Positions 41,105 through 50,898 are shown, counted from the stretch's first letter. The stretch: 64,000 nt of DNA from Erythrobacter sp. JK5 (GCF_018205975.1 NZ_CP073577.1:2914001-2978000), one strand, 5' to 3'. Numbers and translations are program-made. Notes: a model not told the origin generated them from the sequence alone.

Positions 41105-41896
41105 CTAGAGCGTGAAGCCCTCGCCCAGATAGAGGCGCTTGACGTTCTCGTCGGCGACGAGATCCTGCGGCGTGCCCGCGAACAGCACCTGCCCGCCATA
41201 GATGATGCAGGCGCGATCGACGATGTCGAGCGTTTCGCGGACATTGTGATCGGTGATCAGCACCCCGATCCCGCGTTCCTTCAGATCCTTCACCAGATCG
41301 CGAATGTCGCTGATCGACAGCGGATCGATCCCGGCAAACGGTTCGTCGAGCAGCATGATCGAAGGCTTGGCCGCGAGCGCGCGGGCGATTTCGCAGCGTC
41401 GCCGCTCGCCACCCGACAGCGCCATCGCCGGGCTTTCGCGCAGCCGTGTCAGCCCGAATTCGCCCAGCAGCCGCTCGAGCTCCGCCGCGCGGGTATCGGC
41501 ATCGGGCTCGACCATTTCGAGCACGCAATTGATGTTCTGTTCGACGGTCATCCCGCGAAAGATGCTGGTTTCCTGCGGCAAATAGCCGAGGCCCAGGATC
41601 GCGCGGCGATACATCGGCAGCCTGGTCACGTCTTCGCCATCCATCAGGATGCGGCCCGAATCCGGGCGGACGAGGCCCATGATCGAATAGAAGCAGGTGG
41701 TCTTGCCCGCGCCGTTGGGGCCGAGCAGGCCCAGCACTTCGCCCTTGGCGACGCTGATCGAAATGTCGGTCAGAACCGCGCGCTTGTCGTAACTCTTGGC
41801 GATCGAAACGACTTCCAGCCCGCCCTGGGGCAGCGGCACGGCGGCATCGGCCCCGGCAGTTTCGGCGGCATTCTCGATGGCTTGGTGTTCGGTCAT
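41105..41896 (-). CDS. lptB: LPS export ABC transporter ATP-binding protein
   Basis: 263-residue ATPase that drives LPS transport from the inner membrane through LptFG. Walker A GLLGPNGAGKTTCFYSIMG (about residue 55), Q-loop LPQETSIFRGMTVEQNI, signature ALSGGERRRCEIARALA, Walker B IMLLDEPFAGIDPLSI and the H-loop ITDHNVRETLDIVD, all typical of LptB. A 25-residue acidic N-terminal extension precedes the domain. lptA and lptC, often directly upstream, are not here. In an operon with rpoN (9-base gap). Confidence 0.96.
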   Translation of the reverse strand: MTEHQAIENAAETAGADAAVPLPQGGLEVVSIAKSYDKRAVLTDISISVAKGEVLGLLGPNGAGKTTCFYSIMGLVRPDSGRILMDGEDVTRLPMYRRAILGLGYLPQETSIFRGMTVEQNINCVLEMVEPDADTRAAELERLLGEFGLTRLRESPAMALSGGERRRCEIARALAAKPSIMLLDEPFAGIDPLSISDIRDLVKDLKERGIGVLITDHNVRETLDIVDRACIIYGGQVLFAGTPQDLVADENVKRLYLGEGFTL

Positions 41897-42114
41897 CGCC
41901 CCAGCTTTAGCAGCCCAGAATGAACAGGAAAGGGCGGGAATGCCCGATTTGGCAGGTTTTTTGCTTGTGCCGCTCGACGGAGCCGCCACCGTGCTCGACC
42001 AGCGGCCTGCGGAGGGCTCGCGAGACCCTGCCCCGATATGGTTAGAGCGCTTGCCACACCCCCGACTCTTTGAAATACTCGTGTGCGAGAGAAAAATCCG
42101 TTGGGGAGCGGTGC

Positions 42115-42483
42115 ATGAACGACATATCACATCAGCACGAGGACGCCGAAAAGCGCGGACGCGACTGGCGCAAGTCGATGAGCGATCACGTCGCCCATGC
42201 CCTGCTGGTCTACACCGCGCTGCTGATTTTCGTCACCGTCAAGGCGCTCGAAGGCGGGTCGTCCTCGATCCTGCCCTATGTCGCGCTGGTCGTTCTGGTT
42301 GCCGGAATCATCCCGGCCTGCCGCTGGTTCGAAAAGCGCTGGACCGTGCTCGACGACGATCAGGCGGGCGACCCGTCCTACGCCGCCGCCTTCCGCCGCG
42401 ACGCGATCGGATTGTGGCTGCTGGCGATCGGCCTGCCGTTCCTGCTGACCGCGATCTTCAAGGCGTTCTTCGCCTTCACATGA
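42115..42483 (+). CDS. hypothetical membrane protein
   Basis: 122-residue protein with a polar, charged N-terminus (HQHEDAEKRGRDWRKS) and three membrane helices: HALLVYTALLIFVTVKAL, ILPYVALVVLVAGIIPACRWF and the C-terminal IGLWLLAIGLPFLLTAIFKAFF. No family recognised. GGGGAG lies seven bases before the ATG. It is 91 bases before the BON-MscS channel on the same strand, so it may be co-transcribed with it and belong to envelope stress. No more can be said. Confidence 0.65.
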   Translation: MNDISHQHEDAEKRGRDWRKSMSDHVAHALLVYTALLIFVTVKALEGGSSSILPYVALVVLVAGIIPACRWFEKRWTVLDDDQAGDPSYAAAFRRDAIGLWLLAIGLPFLLTAIFKAFFAFT

Positions 42484-42574
42484 GGGACGGTTCCCCTTGC
42501 GCGGGAACAACTGGGACTTTCCACCGCTTGATCAAGGTGTTCCGCCCGTACCGGGCCTTGCAGCGGGAGTGTTC

Positions 42575-43978
42575 GTGAAATCCAGTCGACCGGTTCGGCG
42601 TCTGTGGGTGATGATCGCCTCGCTCGTGGCGGCGGTTTCGCTCGTGGCCCCCGCGTACGCCATCCTGCCCACCGATCCCGCGCCCGCTGCCGAGGAACCG
42701 GCACCGGTACAGGCTCCGATCGAACAGGCACCCGACGATGGCGACGATCCGCGCATTCAGGAGCGGCTCGAAGGGATATACGCCGAACTGCCCGCTTTCT
42801 CGGACGTGCGCGTCACGGTGCGCGAGGGGGTGGTCGCGCTGGAGGGCACGGTCGGCGATACCGAGGCGATTGCGCGGGCAGAGAACATCGCGGCGCGGGT
42901 TGCGGGCGTCGTCACGGTCGAAAACCGACTCGAACGCGACCTTTCGGTCGAAGGCAACCTGTCGGTGTTCGGGCAGCTCTCCGACATGTTCGACGGTTTC
43001 GTCAACGCGCTGCCGTTGTTTGCAGTTGCCGCGCTGACCGCACTGGCGTTCGGCGTGACCGGATACGTGATCGCCGGGCTGGGCTTCCTGTGGGACAGGA
43101 TCGCGCCCAATGCCTTTCTCGCGGACCTGATCCGCAGTGCGATCCGCTTCGTGTTCGTGATCGGCGGGCTGGTGATCGCGCTCGATATGCTCGGCGCCGG
43201 GGCATTGCTGGGCGCGGTGCTCGGCGGCGCGGGTGTTGTCGGGATCGCGCTCGGTTTCGCGATGCGCGACACGATCGAGAACTATGTCGCCTCGCTGATG
43301 CTGAGCCTGCGCCAGCCGTTTCGGCCCAACGATCACGTGCTGATCGACGATCTCGAAGGGCGGGTGATCCGGCTGACCAGCCGCGCCACGATCCTGATGA
43401 CGCTCGACGGCAACCACCTGCGCATTCCCAACGCGCAGGTCTTCAAGGCGGTGATCCTCAACTACACCCGCAATCCGCAGCGCCGGTTCGAATTCGAGCT
43501 GGGCGTGGACGCCGACGACGATCCGCGCGCGGCGATGAAGCTCGGTTACGAGACGCTCGCGGCGCTACCGTTCGTGCTGGACGATCCCGAGCCTGCCGCG
43601 CGGATCAGGAATGTTGGCGACTCCAACATCGTTATCCTGTTTCTCGCCTGGGTCGATCAGCGCGAAGCCGACTGGGAAAAATCGCGCAGCGCGGCGATCG
43701 CGGCGGTCAAGGATGCGCTGGAGGAGGCCGGGTTCGCGCTGCCCGAGCCGATCTACCGTCTGCGCTTCGACGGGAGGACCGATCCGCTGCCGATCGGGCG
43801 GATGGCGACAGCGACCGAGGCGCAGCAGAAGAAAGAGCGGCGTGCGCCAGCGCCCGCGCCAACCACGCACGAGGACGTTCGCCCGGAAAGCGAGATTGCC
43901 GACATGGTCGAGCAGGAACGCCGCAGCGATGGCGAGCAGGCCAAGGACCTGCTCGATACGAAGCGTCCGGTGGAATGA
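42575..43978 (+). CDS. MscS-family channel with periplasmic BON domain
   Basis: 467-residue protein. Signal peptide MKSSRPVRRLWVMIASLVAAVSLVAPAYA, a Pro/Ala linker, a BON domain (residues about 65-125: ERLEGIYAELPAFSDVRVTVREGVVALEGTVGDTEAIARAE) and then an MscS channel: membrane helices from residue 145, the pore helix GAVLGGAGVVGIALGFAMRDTIENYVASLMLSLRQPFRPNDHVLI, and a beta plus C-terminal domain. The acidic/basic tail of about 50 residues is probably disordered. BON domains bind lipid or periplasmic surfaces, so channel gating may be coupled to the envelope. The GTG at 42575 was chosen since GGGAG precedes it and it starts the signal peptide. Confidence 0.85.
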   Translation: MKSSRPVRRLWVMIASLVAAVSLVAPAYAILPTDPAPAAEEPAPVQAPIEQAPDDGDDPRIQERLEGIYAELPAFSDVRVTVREGVVALEGTVGDTEAIARAENIAARVAGVVTVENRLERDLSVEGNLSVFGQLSDMFDGFVNALPLFAVAALTALAFGVTGYVIAGLGFLWDRIAPNAFLADLIRSAIRFVFVIGGLVIALDMLGAGALLGAVLGGAGVVGIALGFAMRDTIENYVASLMLSLRQPFRPNDHVLIDDLEGRVIRLTSRATILMTLDGNHLRIPNAQVFKAVILNYTRNPQRRFEFELGVDADDDPRAAMKLGYETLAALPFVLDDPEPAARIRNVGDSNIVILFLAWVDQREADWEKSRSAAIAAVKDALEEAGFALPEPIYRLRFDGRTDPLPIGRMATATEAQQKKERRAPAPAPTTHEDVRPESEIADMVEQERRSDGEQAKDLLDTKRPVE

Positions 43979-43985
43979 TAGTGCT

Positions 43986-44092
43986 CGTCATTGCGAGCCG
44001 AAGGCGAAGCAATCCAGCGTCTGACGTCTCGACCGGGTGATCCGTTCGAACATGGATTGCCGCGTCGCCCTTGCGGGCTCCCCGCAATGACG
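43986..44092. repeat. intergenic palindromic (REP-like) element
   Basis: 107 bases between the BON-MscS and ppa stops. The outer arms CGTCATTGCG (43986-43995) and CGCAATGACG (44083-44092) are perfect, and inner arms GCAATCCA (44009-44016) and TGGATTGC (44053-44060) also pair, giving a long cruciform. This CGTCATTGCGAG...CGCAATGACG type of element is widely dispersed in alphaproteobacterial genomes. It may serve as a bidirectional terminator here. Confidence 0.75.
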
Positions 44093-44096
44093 AAGC

Positions 44097-44624
44097 TTAT
44101 GCCTTCGCCCGCTCGATCGCCTCGATCACGATCTGCCGCGCTTCGGCGCGATCGCCCCATTTGCCGACCCGCACCCACTTCTCCTTCTCGAGATCCTTGT
44201 AATGGGTGAAGAAGTGCTCGATCTGCTGCAACACGATCGAGGGCAGGTCCTGCCGCTCGCCGACATCGGCGTAATACGGGAAAGTCGTATCGACCGGCAC
44301 GCAAATCAGCTTTTCGTCCCCGCCATGCTCGTCCTCGAGGTTGAGCACTCCGATCGGGCGGGCATTGACGACGCAGCCCGCGATGAACGGCGAGCGCGCG
44401 ATCACCAGCGCATCGAGCGGATCGCCATCGGGTGACAGCGTGTGCGGGACGAAGCCGTAATTCGCCGGATAGCGCATCGGCGTGTGCAGGATGCGGTCGA
44501 CGAACAGCGCGCCGCTTTCCTTGTCGAATTCGTATTTGACCGGCTCGCCCCCGGTCGGAACCTCGATGATGACGTTGAGGTCGTCGGGCGGATTCTTGCC
44601 GGTGGGAATCTTGTCGATACGCAT
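44097..44624 (-). CDS. ppa: inorganic pyrophosphatase
   Basis: 175-residue soluble family I pyrophosphatase; it hydrolyses PPi and pulls biosynthetic reactions forward. The signature is [10 protein letters not shown] (about residues 65-74) with the metal-binding aspartates. [29 protein letters not shown] and [17 protein letters not shown] precede it; [19 protein letters not shown] closes the fold. The length matches the bacterial family. Single gene, convergent with the BON-MscS gene across the REP-like element. Confidence 0.97.
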   Translation of the reverse strand: MRIDKIPTGKNPPDDLNVIIEVPTGGEPVKYEFDKESGALFVDRILHTPMRYPANYGFVPHTLSPDGDPLDALVIARSPFIAGCVVNARPIGVLNLEDEHGGDEKLICVPVDTTFPYYADVGERQDLPSIVLQQIEHFFTHYKDLEKEKWVRVGKWGDRAEARQIVIEAIERAKA

Positions 44625-44735
44625 GGTCGGGCTTCCTGTCGTTCTTCTCGGCCCCTCTCCCAAGGACTTCGGGAAGCGCCGATAGCCCGCTCTCGATATT
44701 GCGGCAACCTGGACTCTCGCCTAATCGCGCCCCTG

Positions 44736-45968
44736 ATGAGCAAGAACACGCCCAAAGCCATTCGCGGCACCCAGGACATTTTCGGCGCCGATGCCGAGGC
44801 GTTCGCTTTCGTGGTCGAAACCTTCGAGCGGGTGCGCAAGCTCTACCGCTTCCGCCGCGCCGAAATGCCGGTTTTCGAAAAGACCGAGGTGTTCAGCCGC
44901 GCGATCGGCGAGACGACCGACGTGGTCTCGAAGGAAATGTACTCGTTCGAGGATCGCGGCGGGGACTCGCTCACCTTGCGCCCCGAATTCACCGCCGGGA
45001 TCGCGCGCGCCTATCTCACCAACGGCTGGCAGCAGCACGCGCCGCTCAAGCTGGCGACGCACGGCCCGCTGTTCCGCTACGAGCGCCCGCAAAAGGGGCG
45101 CTATCGCCAGTTTCACCAGATCGACGCCGAGATCATCGGCGCAGCGGAACCGCAGGCCGATGTCGAATTGCTGGCGATGGCAGACCAGTTGCTGAAGGAG
45201 CTGGGGATCGAGGGTGTGACCCTGCATCTCAACACACTCGGCGATGCCGACAGCCGCGAACAATGGCGCGCGGCTTTGGTAGAGTATTTCGGCAAGGTGC
45301 GCGGCGAACTGAGCGAGGATTCGCAGGAGCGGCTGAAGAAGAACCCGCTGCGGATTCTGGATTCGAAGGATCGCCGCGATCAGCAATTCCTCGCCGACGC
45401 CCCGAAGATCGACGACTTCCTGACCGACGAAGCGAAGGGCTTTTTCGAGACGGTGACGAGCGGCCTGGATGCGGCGGGCGTGACATGGAAGCGCGCCGAA
45501 AGCCTCGTGCGCGGCCTCGACTATTACCGCCACACCGCGTTCGAATTCATCCCCGACGAGGGCACGGCAGCGGCGGACGCCTTGGGCGCGCAGAGCACGG
45601 TGCTGGGCGGTGGGCGTTACGACGGCCTGATGGAATCGCTGGGCGGCGCGCCGACGCCGGCGGTCGGCTGGGCTGCGGGGATCGAGCGGCTGGCTATGTT
45701 GGTGGGGGAGAAGGCAGAACCCCGGCTCGAAGCGATCGTGCTCGTCGAGGATGATAGGGGATTGACCGCGGCGATTGAATTGCTTGGACAGCTGCGTGCC
45801 GGAGGCGTGGTCGCCGAAATAATGGCGTCGGGTTCACCAAAGAAGCGTTACGACAAGGCGGTTAAACAGCAGCCGCGAGCAATCCTTCGCGTAGGAGCGA
45901 GTGGCTATGACACATTTTCAGGCGATCTCAGTCCGGGACTGAAAGAGGTGCTCACACGACGCCTCTAG
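44736..45968 (+). CDS. hisS: histidyl-tRNA synthetase
   Basis: 410-residue class II aminoacyl-tRNA synthetase. [11 protein letters not shown] at the start, motif 2 [14 protein letters not shown] and [23 protein letters not shown], the histidine-specific [14 protein letters not shown] and [15 protein letters not shown], and a C-terminal anticodon-binding domain from about residue 320. The length is standard. It is followed by a 437-base gap filled by small hairpin repeats and then prfA. Confidence 0.97.
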   Translation: MSKNTPKAIRGTQDIFGADAEAFAFVVETFERVRKLYRFRRAEMPVFEKTEVFSRAIGETTDVVSKEMYSFEDRGGDSLTLRPEFTAGIARAYLTNGWQQHAPLKLATHGPLFRYERPQKGRYRQFHQIDAEIIGAAEPQADVELLAMADQLLKELGIEGVTLHLNTLGDADSREQWRAALVEYFGKVRGELSEDSQERLKKNPLRILDSKDRRDQQFLADAPKIDDFLTDEAKGFFETVTSGLDAAGVTWKRAESLVRGLDYYRHTAFEFIPDEGTAAADALGAQSTVLGGGRYDGLMESLGGAPTPAVGWAAGIERLAMLVGEKAEPRLEAIVLVEDDRGLTAAIELLGQLRAGGVVAEIMASGSPKKRYDKAVKQQPRAILRVGASGYDTFSGDLSPGLKEVLTRRL

Positions 45969-45978
45969 CATGTTCGTC

Positions 45979-46213
45979 GCCCCGTGCTTGACACGGGGCA
46001 GGGCTTCTCTTTTCGCCGCGCAAAAAAGAAAGCCATGGCCCGCATCGAGTGCGGGCCGACGAAAGGTGTTGGAGTCACCCCGGGAAGCGAAGCTGTGCAA
46101 AGCACACTTGTTCCGGGGTCGTGCTTCCCTTCCAGCATCCCGCTTGTCATGAAGGAGCCCGATCCCGGAACAAGTCCGGGATGACCTGTTGCATCGAGTG
46201 CGGGCCGACGAAT
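45979..46213. repeat. array of 21-base perfect hairpins between hisS and prfA
   Basis: Within the 437-base gene-free gap, three separate 8-bp perfect stems with 5-base loops occur: GCCCCGTG/CACGGGGC at 45979-45999, GGCCCGCA/TGCGGGCC at 46037-46057 and ATCCCGGA/TCCGGGAT at 46162-46182. The GCATCGAGTGCGGGCCGACGA sequence of the second recurs at about 46193-46213 without its left arm. The first could end hisS transcription. No protein-coding signal is convincing here. The remaining part, to 46405, holds the prfA promoter region and nothing else I can identify. Confidence 0.7.
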
Positions 46214-46405
46214 TGCGCCAGGAGTTTCCTACACCGCGCAACTTTCGCTATGTCCGCCTCATGGACGCGAATAGGAGGTACGAAACGGGTTGGAAAAGTG
46301 TCAACTTCGCAATTCGCCCTCAATCCCGCTTCAATTCAAACGGATAAGCCTCGAAATCCAGCCTGACACTGTGTCAAGTGTGTCAACTTCCAACCGAAAG
46401 CCGCA

Positions 46406-47473
46406 ATGCAAATCCCCGCCACCCGCCTCGACCAGATCGCCAACCGCTTCGCCGAGCTCGAAGCGCGCATGGCGTCGGGCACGCTTGAGGGCGAGGAATT
46501 CGTGCAGGCGAGCCGCGACTATGCCGAGCTCGAGCCGGTCGCGAAGATCGCCTCCGAAGTGAAGGCGATGCGCGAGGAGATCGCAGGGCTCGAAGAGATG
46601 CTCGCCGATCCCGAAATGAAGGCCATGGCGGAGGATGAGCTGGCGAGCATCCGCGAGGCCCTGCCCGAAAAGGAACGCCAGCTTGCCATCGCGCTGCTCC
46701 CGCGCGACGCCGCCGATGCCAAGCCCGCCATGCTCGAAATCCGCGCCGGGACCGGCGGCGACGAGGCCGCGCTGTTCGCGGGCGATCTCTACCGCATGTA
46801 CGAGCGCTTCGCCGCAGAGCAGGGCTGGACGGTCGAGCCGGTCAGCATGAGCGCGTCCGAAGTCGGCGGCTTCAAGGAAGTGGTCGCCAACGTCACCGGC
46901 GCGGGCGTGTTCGCCAAACTCAAGTTCGAAAGCGGGGTCCACCGCGTGCAGCGCGTGCCCGTCACCGAAAGCGGCGGGCGCATCCACACCTCGGCGGCAA
47001 CCGTGGCGGTGCTGCCCGAACCCGACGATGTGGACGTGAATATCGATCCCGGCGACCTCAAGATCGACACCTACCGCGCGTCTGGCGCAGGCGGTCAGCA
47101 CGTCAACACCACCGACTCCGCAATCCGCATCACGCACGAGCCGAGCGGGATCGTCGTCACCTGTCAGGACGGGCGCAGCCAGCACAAGAACCGCGAAAAG
47201 GCGATGCAGGTGCTGCGCGCGCGTCTCTACGAACAACAGCGCGACGCGGCGCAAGGCGCCGAGGCCGAAGCGCGCAAGGCGATGGTCGGCAGTGGCGACC
47301 GTTCGGAACGCATCCGCACCTACAATTTCCCGCAGGGCCGCGTGACCGATCACCGCATCGGGCTGACGCTGCACAAGCTGGAGGAAGTGCTCGCCGGACC
47401 GGGGCTGGGCGAACTGGTTGACGCGCTGATCGCCGAGGACGAGGGCAAGCGGCTGGCGGCGCTGGCGGAGTGA
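46406..47473 (+). CDS. prfA: peptide chain release factor 1
   Basis: 355-residue RF1. Tripeptide anticodon region [18 protein letters not shown] (with the PxT element reading UAA/UAG), the catalytic GGQ loop [18 protein letters not shown] (about residues 225-240, peptidyl-tRNA hydrolysis), and the C-terminal [24 protein letters not shown]. The length is typical. Its stop overlaps the next start (GTGA): prmC, whose product methylates the GGQ glutamine, is translated in tandem, the classic pair. Confidence 0.97.
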   Translation: MQIPATRLDQIANRFAELEARMASGTLEGEEFVQASRDYAELEPVAKIASEVKAMREEIAGLEEMLADPEMKAMAEDELASIREALPEKERQLAIALLPRDAADAKPAMLEIRAGTGGDEAALFAGDLYRMYERFAAEQGWTVEPVSMSASEVGGFKEVVANVTGAGVFAKLKFESGVHRVQRVPVTESGGRIHTSAATVAVLPEPDDVDVNIDPGDLKIDTYRASGAGGQHVNTTDSAIRITHEPSGIVVTCQDGRSQHKNREKAMQVLRARLYEQQRDAAQGAEAEARKAMVGSGDRSERIRTYNFPQGRVTDHRIGLTLHKLEEVLAGPGLGELVDALIAEDEGKRLAALAE

Positions 47474-48299
47474 CTGTTACCGAAGCGATCCGCGCCGCGA
47501 GCGAGCGCCTGTCCGCCACCAGCGATACTGCGCGGCTCGATGCCGAACTGCTGATGGCGCATGCGCTCGGGGTGAGTCGTTCGGACATGCTGCTGCACGG
47601 CGCAAAGGAAGAGCTCGCCGCCCCCGACCGCTTCGAGCAATTGCTCGTCCGGCGGCTCGCGCATGAACCGATTGCCTACATCCTCGGGCAGCAGGAATTC
47701 TATGGCCGCTCCTTCCGGGTAACCCCGAGGTCCTGATTCCGCGCGCGGACAGCGAGACGCTGATCGACGCAGCGCTCGAAGCGAAGCCTTCCGGCGGGCG
47801 GGTCGTCGATCTCGGCACCGGATCGGGGGCCTTGTTCGTGACCGCCCTGCTCGAACTCCCCAGCGCGCACGGCATCGCCGTGGATGCGTCGCACGGCGCA
47901 TTGCAGGTCGCGCAGGACAACGCGCAGCGGCACGGACTGGGCCGAATGCAAGCGCGGCACGCCCTGTGCGACTGGCGCGGCGACGGCTGGGGCGCCGGGC
48001 TTGGCACCTTCGACCTGGTCCTGTGCAACCCGCCCTATGTCGAGGAGGACGCAGAGCTCGATCCGGATGTCCGCAATTACGAACCGGCAACAGCGCTGTT
48101 CGCCGGAAAGGACGGGCTTGACGATTATCGCACCCTCATCCCGCAAATGCGCAAGCTCATGAACGATTCGGCCGTCGCGATCTTCGAAACCGGTGCCTCG
48201 CAGGCTGATTCCGTTCGGGAAATCGCTGAACAGGCCGGTTTCTCGGTCGAAATCCGCAACGATCTTGCAAATCGGCCACGTTGCGCGATCCTTCGGTGA
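47470..48299 (+). pseudogene. prmC: release factor glutamine methyltransferase, split by a one-base frameshift
   Basis: N5-glutamine methyltransferase for the GGQ motif of release factors. Frame 1 (47470-47736) gives the N-terminal domain to EPIAYILGQQEFYGRSFRVTP and then a stop. In the next frame the protein resumes EVLIPRADSETLIDAALEA, with GSGALFVTALLEL and the catalytic FDLVLCNPPYVEEDAEL. Adding one C to the run at 47723-47726 restores a 276-residue protein of normal length. All motifs are intact, so this is either a very recent mutation or a homopolymer sequencing error. GTG start coupled to prfA. Confidence 0.85.
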
Positions 48300-48550
48300 C
48301 GAAAATGCCGCAGGGGCTTGGCAAATCGCCAAGTCGTCGCTACCTCCGAATCACGCCTTCCGACCAGCGCAGCAAGCCGGTCGCAGGGACAAGCTCCGAC
48401 TTTCCGCTGGAAACGACCGAATGGGTCACGGCCCCGGTCAGCATATCGCGGGATGCGCCCGCGAACTCCGGCGCAAGCGACGAGGGGTATATTGGCCGCA
48501 GGTGCGAAAGGCGATTTCGCCCGCCAGGTCGTTGATGAGGATGGAATTCC

Positions 48551-49168
48551 TTGAATAACAATCGCAACAATCGTCGCCGCGGTCGCGGCAATCGCAACCA
48601 GAGCGGCGGCGGCAACAACCAGAACCGGATCGATAGCCGGGCGCGCGGAAACGCGCCGCAGCTGCTGGACAAGTACAAGAAGCTCGCGCAGGACGCGCAG
48701 CACAACGGCGACCGCGTGCAGATGGAATACTATCTGCAGTTCGCCGATCATTATTTCCGCGTGATCGCCGACAACAAGGCGCGCCAGGACGAGGCCCGCG
48801 CCAAGCGATCCGATGATCGCGATCAGCCGGGCGACGACAGCGACGATGGAGACGATGGCGACCGGGGTCGCCGGGGCGGGCGCCGCCCGCGCCAGCGCCG
48901 TGACGAGGCCGCGCATGCCGAAGGCGAAGCGGGTGTCGAGGGTGATCCGATCGACGCCAAGGGCGGCGATGGTGCCGAGCCCAAGCGCCGCGCACGCAAG
49001 CCGAAGGCCGAGGGGCGCGAGGCCGCACCCCGCAAGCCGCGCAAGCCCCGCAACGGCCGCGCCAGCGACGACGATGGCGAGATCGATTCCTCGGTCCTCC
49101 CGCCTGCGATCGGGTCCGACGAATCGTCGGGTGACAAGGGCGGCGACAATCTCGAAGCGGTCGGCTGA
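48551..49168 (+). CDS. DUF4167 domain protein
   Basis: 205-residue basic/acidic low-complexity protein. The conserved N-terminal DUF4167 part is NNNRNNRRRGRGNRNQSGG followed by RIDSRARGNAPQLLDKYKKLAQDAQHNGDRVQMEYYLQFADHYFRVIAD (residues about 25-77). The remainder is charged and disordered, with RRGGRRPRQRRDEA and KPRKPRNGR patches. Function unknown, RNA association is suggested by the Arg/Gly content. The start is a TTG at 48551, preceded by GAGG; no in-frame ATG exists. The prfA-prmC-DUF4167 order is usual in alphaproteobacteria. The 250-base gap before it shows no other feature. Confidence 0.85.
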   Translation: MNNNRNNRRRGRGNRNQSGGGNNQNRIDSRARGNAPQLLDKYKKLAQDAQHNGDRVQMEYYLQFADHYFRVIADNKARQDEARAKRSDDRDQPGDDSDDGDDGDRGRRGGRRPRQRRDEAAHAEGEAGVEGDPIDAKGGDGAEPKRRARKPKAEGREAAPRKPRKPRNGRASDDDGEIDSSVLPPAIGSDESSGDKGGDNLEAVG

Positions 49169-49203
49169 CCGAACGCTCCGGAGCGCATCGGACGGTTAGC
49201 CGG

Positions 49204-50826
49204 ATGGGTTCGGTGCGCGCCCGGTTCGACACTATTTTTGCGACATTCGCAGCGCGGCCGGGTCTTGGTGCGGTGCTGCTCGGTGCGGTGGCGGCGTGCG
49301 GCTATCCGCCGCTCCACGCGTGGTGGATCGCACTTCCGGCGCTGGCGCTGTTCGTCGCGCAATTGCACCGCGCCCCGACCTGGCGCGCGGCGGCGTGGCA
49401 GGGCTGGCTGTTCGGCTGGGCGCATCTGACGCTGGCGAACAACTGGATCGCGACCGCGTTCACCCATCAGGCGAAAATGCCCGAGTTCCTGGGCTGGCTC
49501 GCGGTGCCGCTGCTGTGCGTATATCTCGCAGTCTATCCGGCGCTGGCGGCGCTGGCCGCGCATCTGCTGGTTCGCAGATCGGGACCGCTTGCATTTGGAG
49601 CGGTATTGGCCGGAGCGTGGATCGTCACCGAATGGCTGCGCAGCTGGGTGTTTACCGGATATCCGTGGCCGCCGCTTGGGCTGATGCTGCTGGGCGGATG
49701 GAGCCGTCCGGGTGCAGCAATCATCCTGCCTTGGATCGGTACCTATGCGCTTTCCGGTTCCGCGATCCTGATAGCCATTTCCATCATTGCGGTCGTCTCT
49801 TCCTCGCGATGGCGGGCGACGAGTGCATGGGTCTTGGCGGCGTTTACGGTCGCAATGGTGGTTCCCGGTCCGCGCGCCGACGAAACCCGCGTTGGCCTGC
49901 GCTACGCCCTGATCCAGCCGCTGCTCAAGCAATCCGAGATCAACGATCCCGCGAAATTCGAAGAGCAGTTCGCGCGGATTACCGACCTGACTCTGCCCGG
50001 TCGCGACGAATCCCGGCTGGTGCTGTGGCCCGAAAGCGCGATCCCTGACTATCTCGAGCCCGGCTATCCGCAGCGCTACTACACAACGATGACAGCCGCG
50101 GGCGACCCCGAATTCGCGCGGCGACGGATCGGCAGCGTGATCGGCACGGATGCAACGCTGCTGGCGGGAGTGGTCAATCTCGATATCGGGCCGCGCGAAG
50201 ACGGCACGACCGGCGCGGTCAGTGCGCGCAATTCGGTGCTGGCGCTCGATGGCGAGGGCGCAATCACCGCGCATTATGCCAAGGCGCATCTGGTGCCTTA
50301 CGGCGAATATCTGCCGATGCGCCCGCTGCTCGAGCCGATCGGGTTGTCGCGGCTCGTGGCCGGATCGATCGATTACGAACCCGGCCCCGGTCCGCGTACG
50401 CTCGACCTGAGCGAACACGGCAAGGCGGGCATCCAGATCTGCTACGAAATCGTCTTCTCCGGGCAAGTCGTGGACCGCGACAACCGGCCCGACTACATCT
50501 TCAACCCGTCCAACGATGGCTGGTTCGGATGGTGGGGACCGCCGCAGCATCTGGCACAGGCGCGCATGCGCGCGATCGAGGAGGGGTTGCCGGTGCTGCG
50601 TTCGACCACCACCGGGATCAGCGCGGTGATCGACGCCAATGGCGTGATCCGCGGACACATTGCCACTGGCGAGGCCGGGCGGCTCGACGGCTTCATCCCC
50701 GCACCCAAACCGCCCACGCTGTTCGCGCGTGTTGGCAACGCCCTGCCGCTCGCCTGGGCCGCTCTGTTGGTGATTGCCGGGCTAGGCCTGCCAAGACTGC
50801 TTGCGCTGCGCCGCGCCCGCAGCTAG
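49204..50826 (+). CDS. lnt: apolipoprotein N-acyltransferase
   Basis: 540-residue inner-membrane enzyme that adds the third acyl chain to bacterial lipoproteins. Several N-terminal membrane helices (residues 15-215) and a final one (about 515), enclosing a periplasmic nitrilase-like domain with the Glu-Lys-Cys triad: LVLWPESAIPDY, HYAKAHLVPYGEYLPM and IQICYEIVFSG, and NPSNDGWFGWWGPPQH. The length is typical. Directly upstream of metK, the standard alphaproteobacterial order. Lipoproteins made in this window (14581, 55173, 62741) are its potential substrates. Confidence 0.96.
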   Translation: MGSVRARFDTIFATFAARPGLGAVLLGAVAACGYPPLHAWWIALPALALFVAQLHRAPTWRAAAWQGWLFGWAHLTLANNWIATAFTHQAKMPEFLGWLAVPLLCVYLAVYPALAALAAHLLVRRSGPLAFGAVLAGAWIVTEWLRSWVFTGYPWPPLGLMLLGGWSRPGAAIILPWIGTYALSGSAILIAISIIAVVSSSRWRATSAWVLAAFTVAMVVPGPRADETRVGLRYALIQPLLKQSEINDPAKFEEQFARITDLTLPGRDESRLVLWPESAIPDYLEPGYPQRYYTTMTAAGDPEFARRRIGSVIGTDATLLAGVVNLDIGPREDGTTGAVSARNSVLALDGEGAITAHYAKAHLVPYGEYLPMRPLLEPIGLSRLVAGSIDYEPGPGPRTLDLSEHGKAGIQICYEIVFSGQVVDRDNRPDYIFNPSNDGWFGWWGPPQHLAQARMRAIEEGLPVLRSTTTGISAVIDANGVIRGHIATGEAGRLDGFIPAPKPPTLFARVGNALPLAWAALLVIAGLGLPRLLALRRARS

Positions 50827-50846
50827 GGCTGCGATCAAGACATAAA

Positions 50847-50898
50847 GGTTTCCTTATATCCCTTGGAAACCATTTCATCGCCATAGCCACCGAGGGGT
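50847..50898 (+). promoter_or_regulatory. metK leader: hairpin whose loop can pair with the Shine-Dalgarno (possible SAM-responsive RNA)
   Basis: GGTTTCC (50847-50853) and GGAAACC (50865-50871) form a 7-bp stem with an 11-base loop. Loop bases AUCCCUU (50858-50864) can pair in full with GAGGGGU (50892-50898), the metK ribosome site, giving an H-type pseudoknot that would hide the site. Small SAM and SAM/SAH riboswitches before metK use this plan. Whether it belongs to a known class is not decided by eye; the 76-base leader also contains the transcription start possibilities. Confidence 0.5.

Noticed and set aside
42038..42062. tRNA-like GGTTAGAGCGC sequence
   Set aside because: Only the D-arm-like bases are present; no acceptor, anticodon or T arm around it.
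45969..46366. Several 60-107-codon frames between hisS and prfA
   Set aside because: They arise from the hairpin repeats on both strands and have no consistent start or codon bias.
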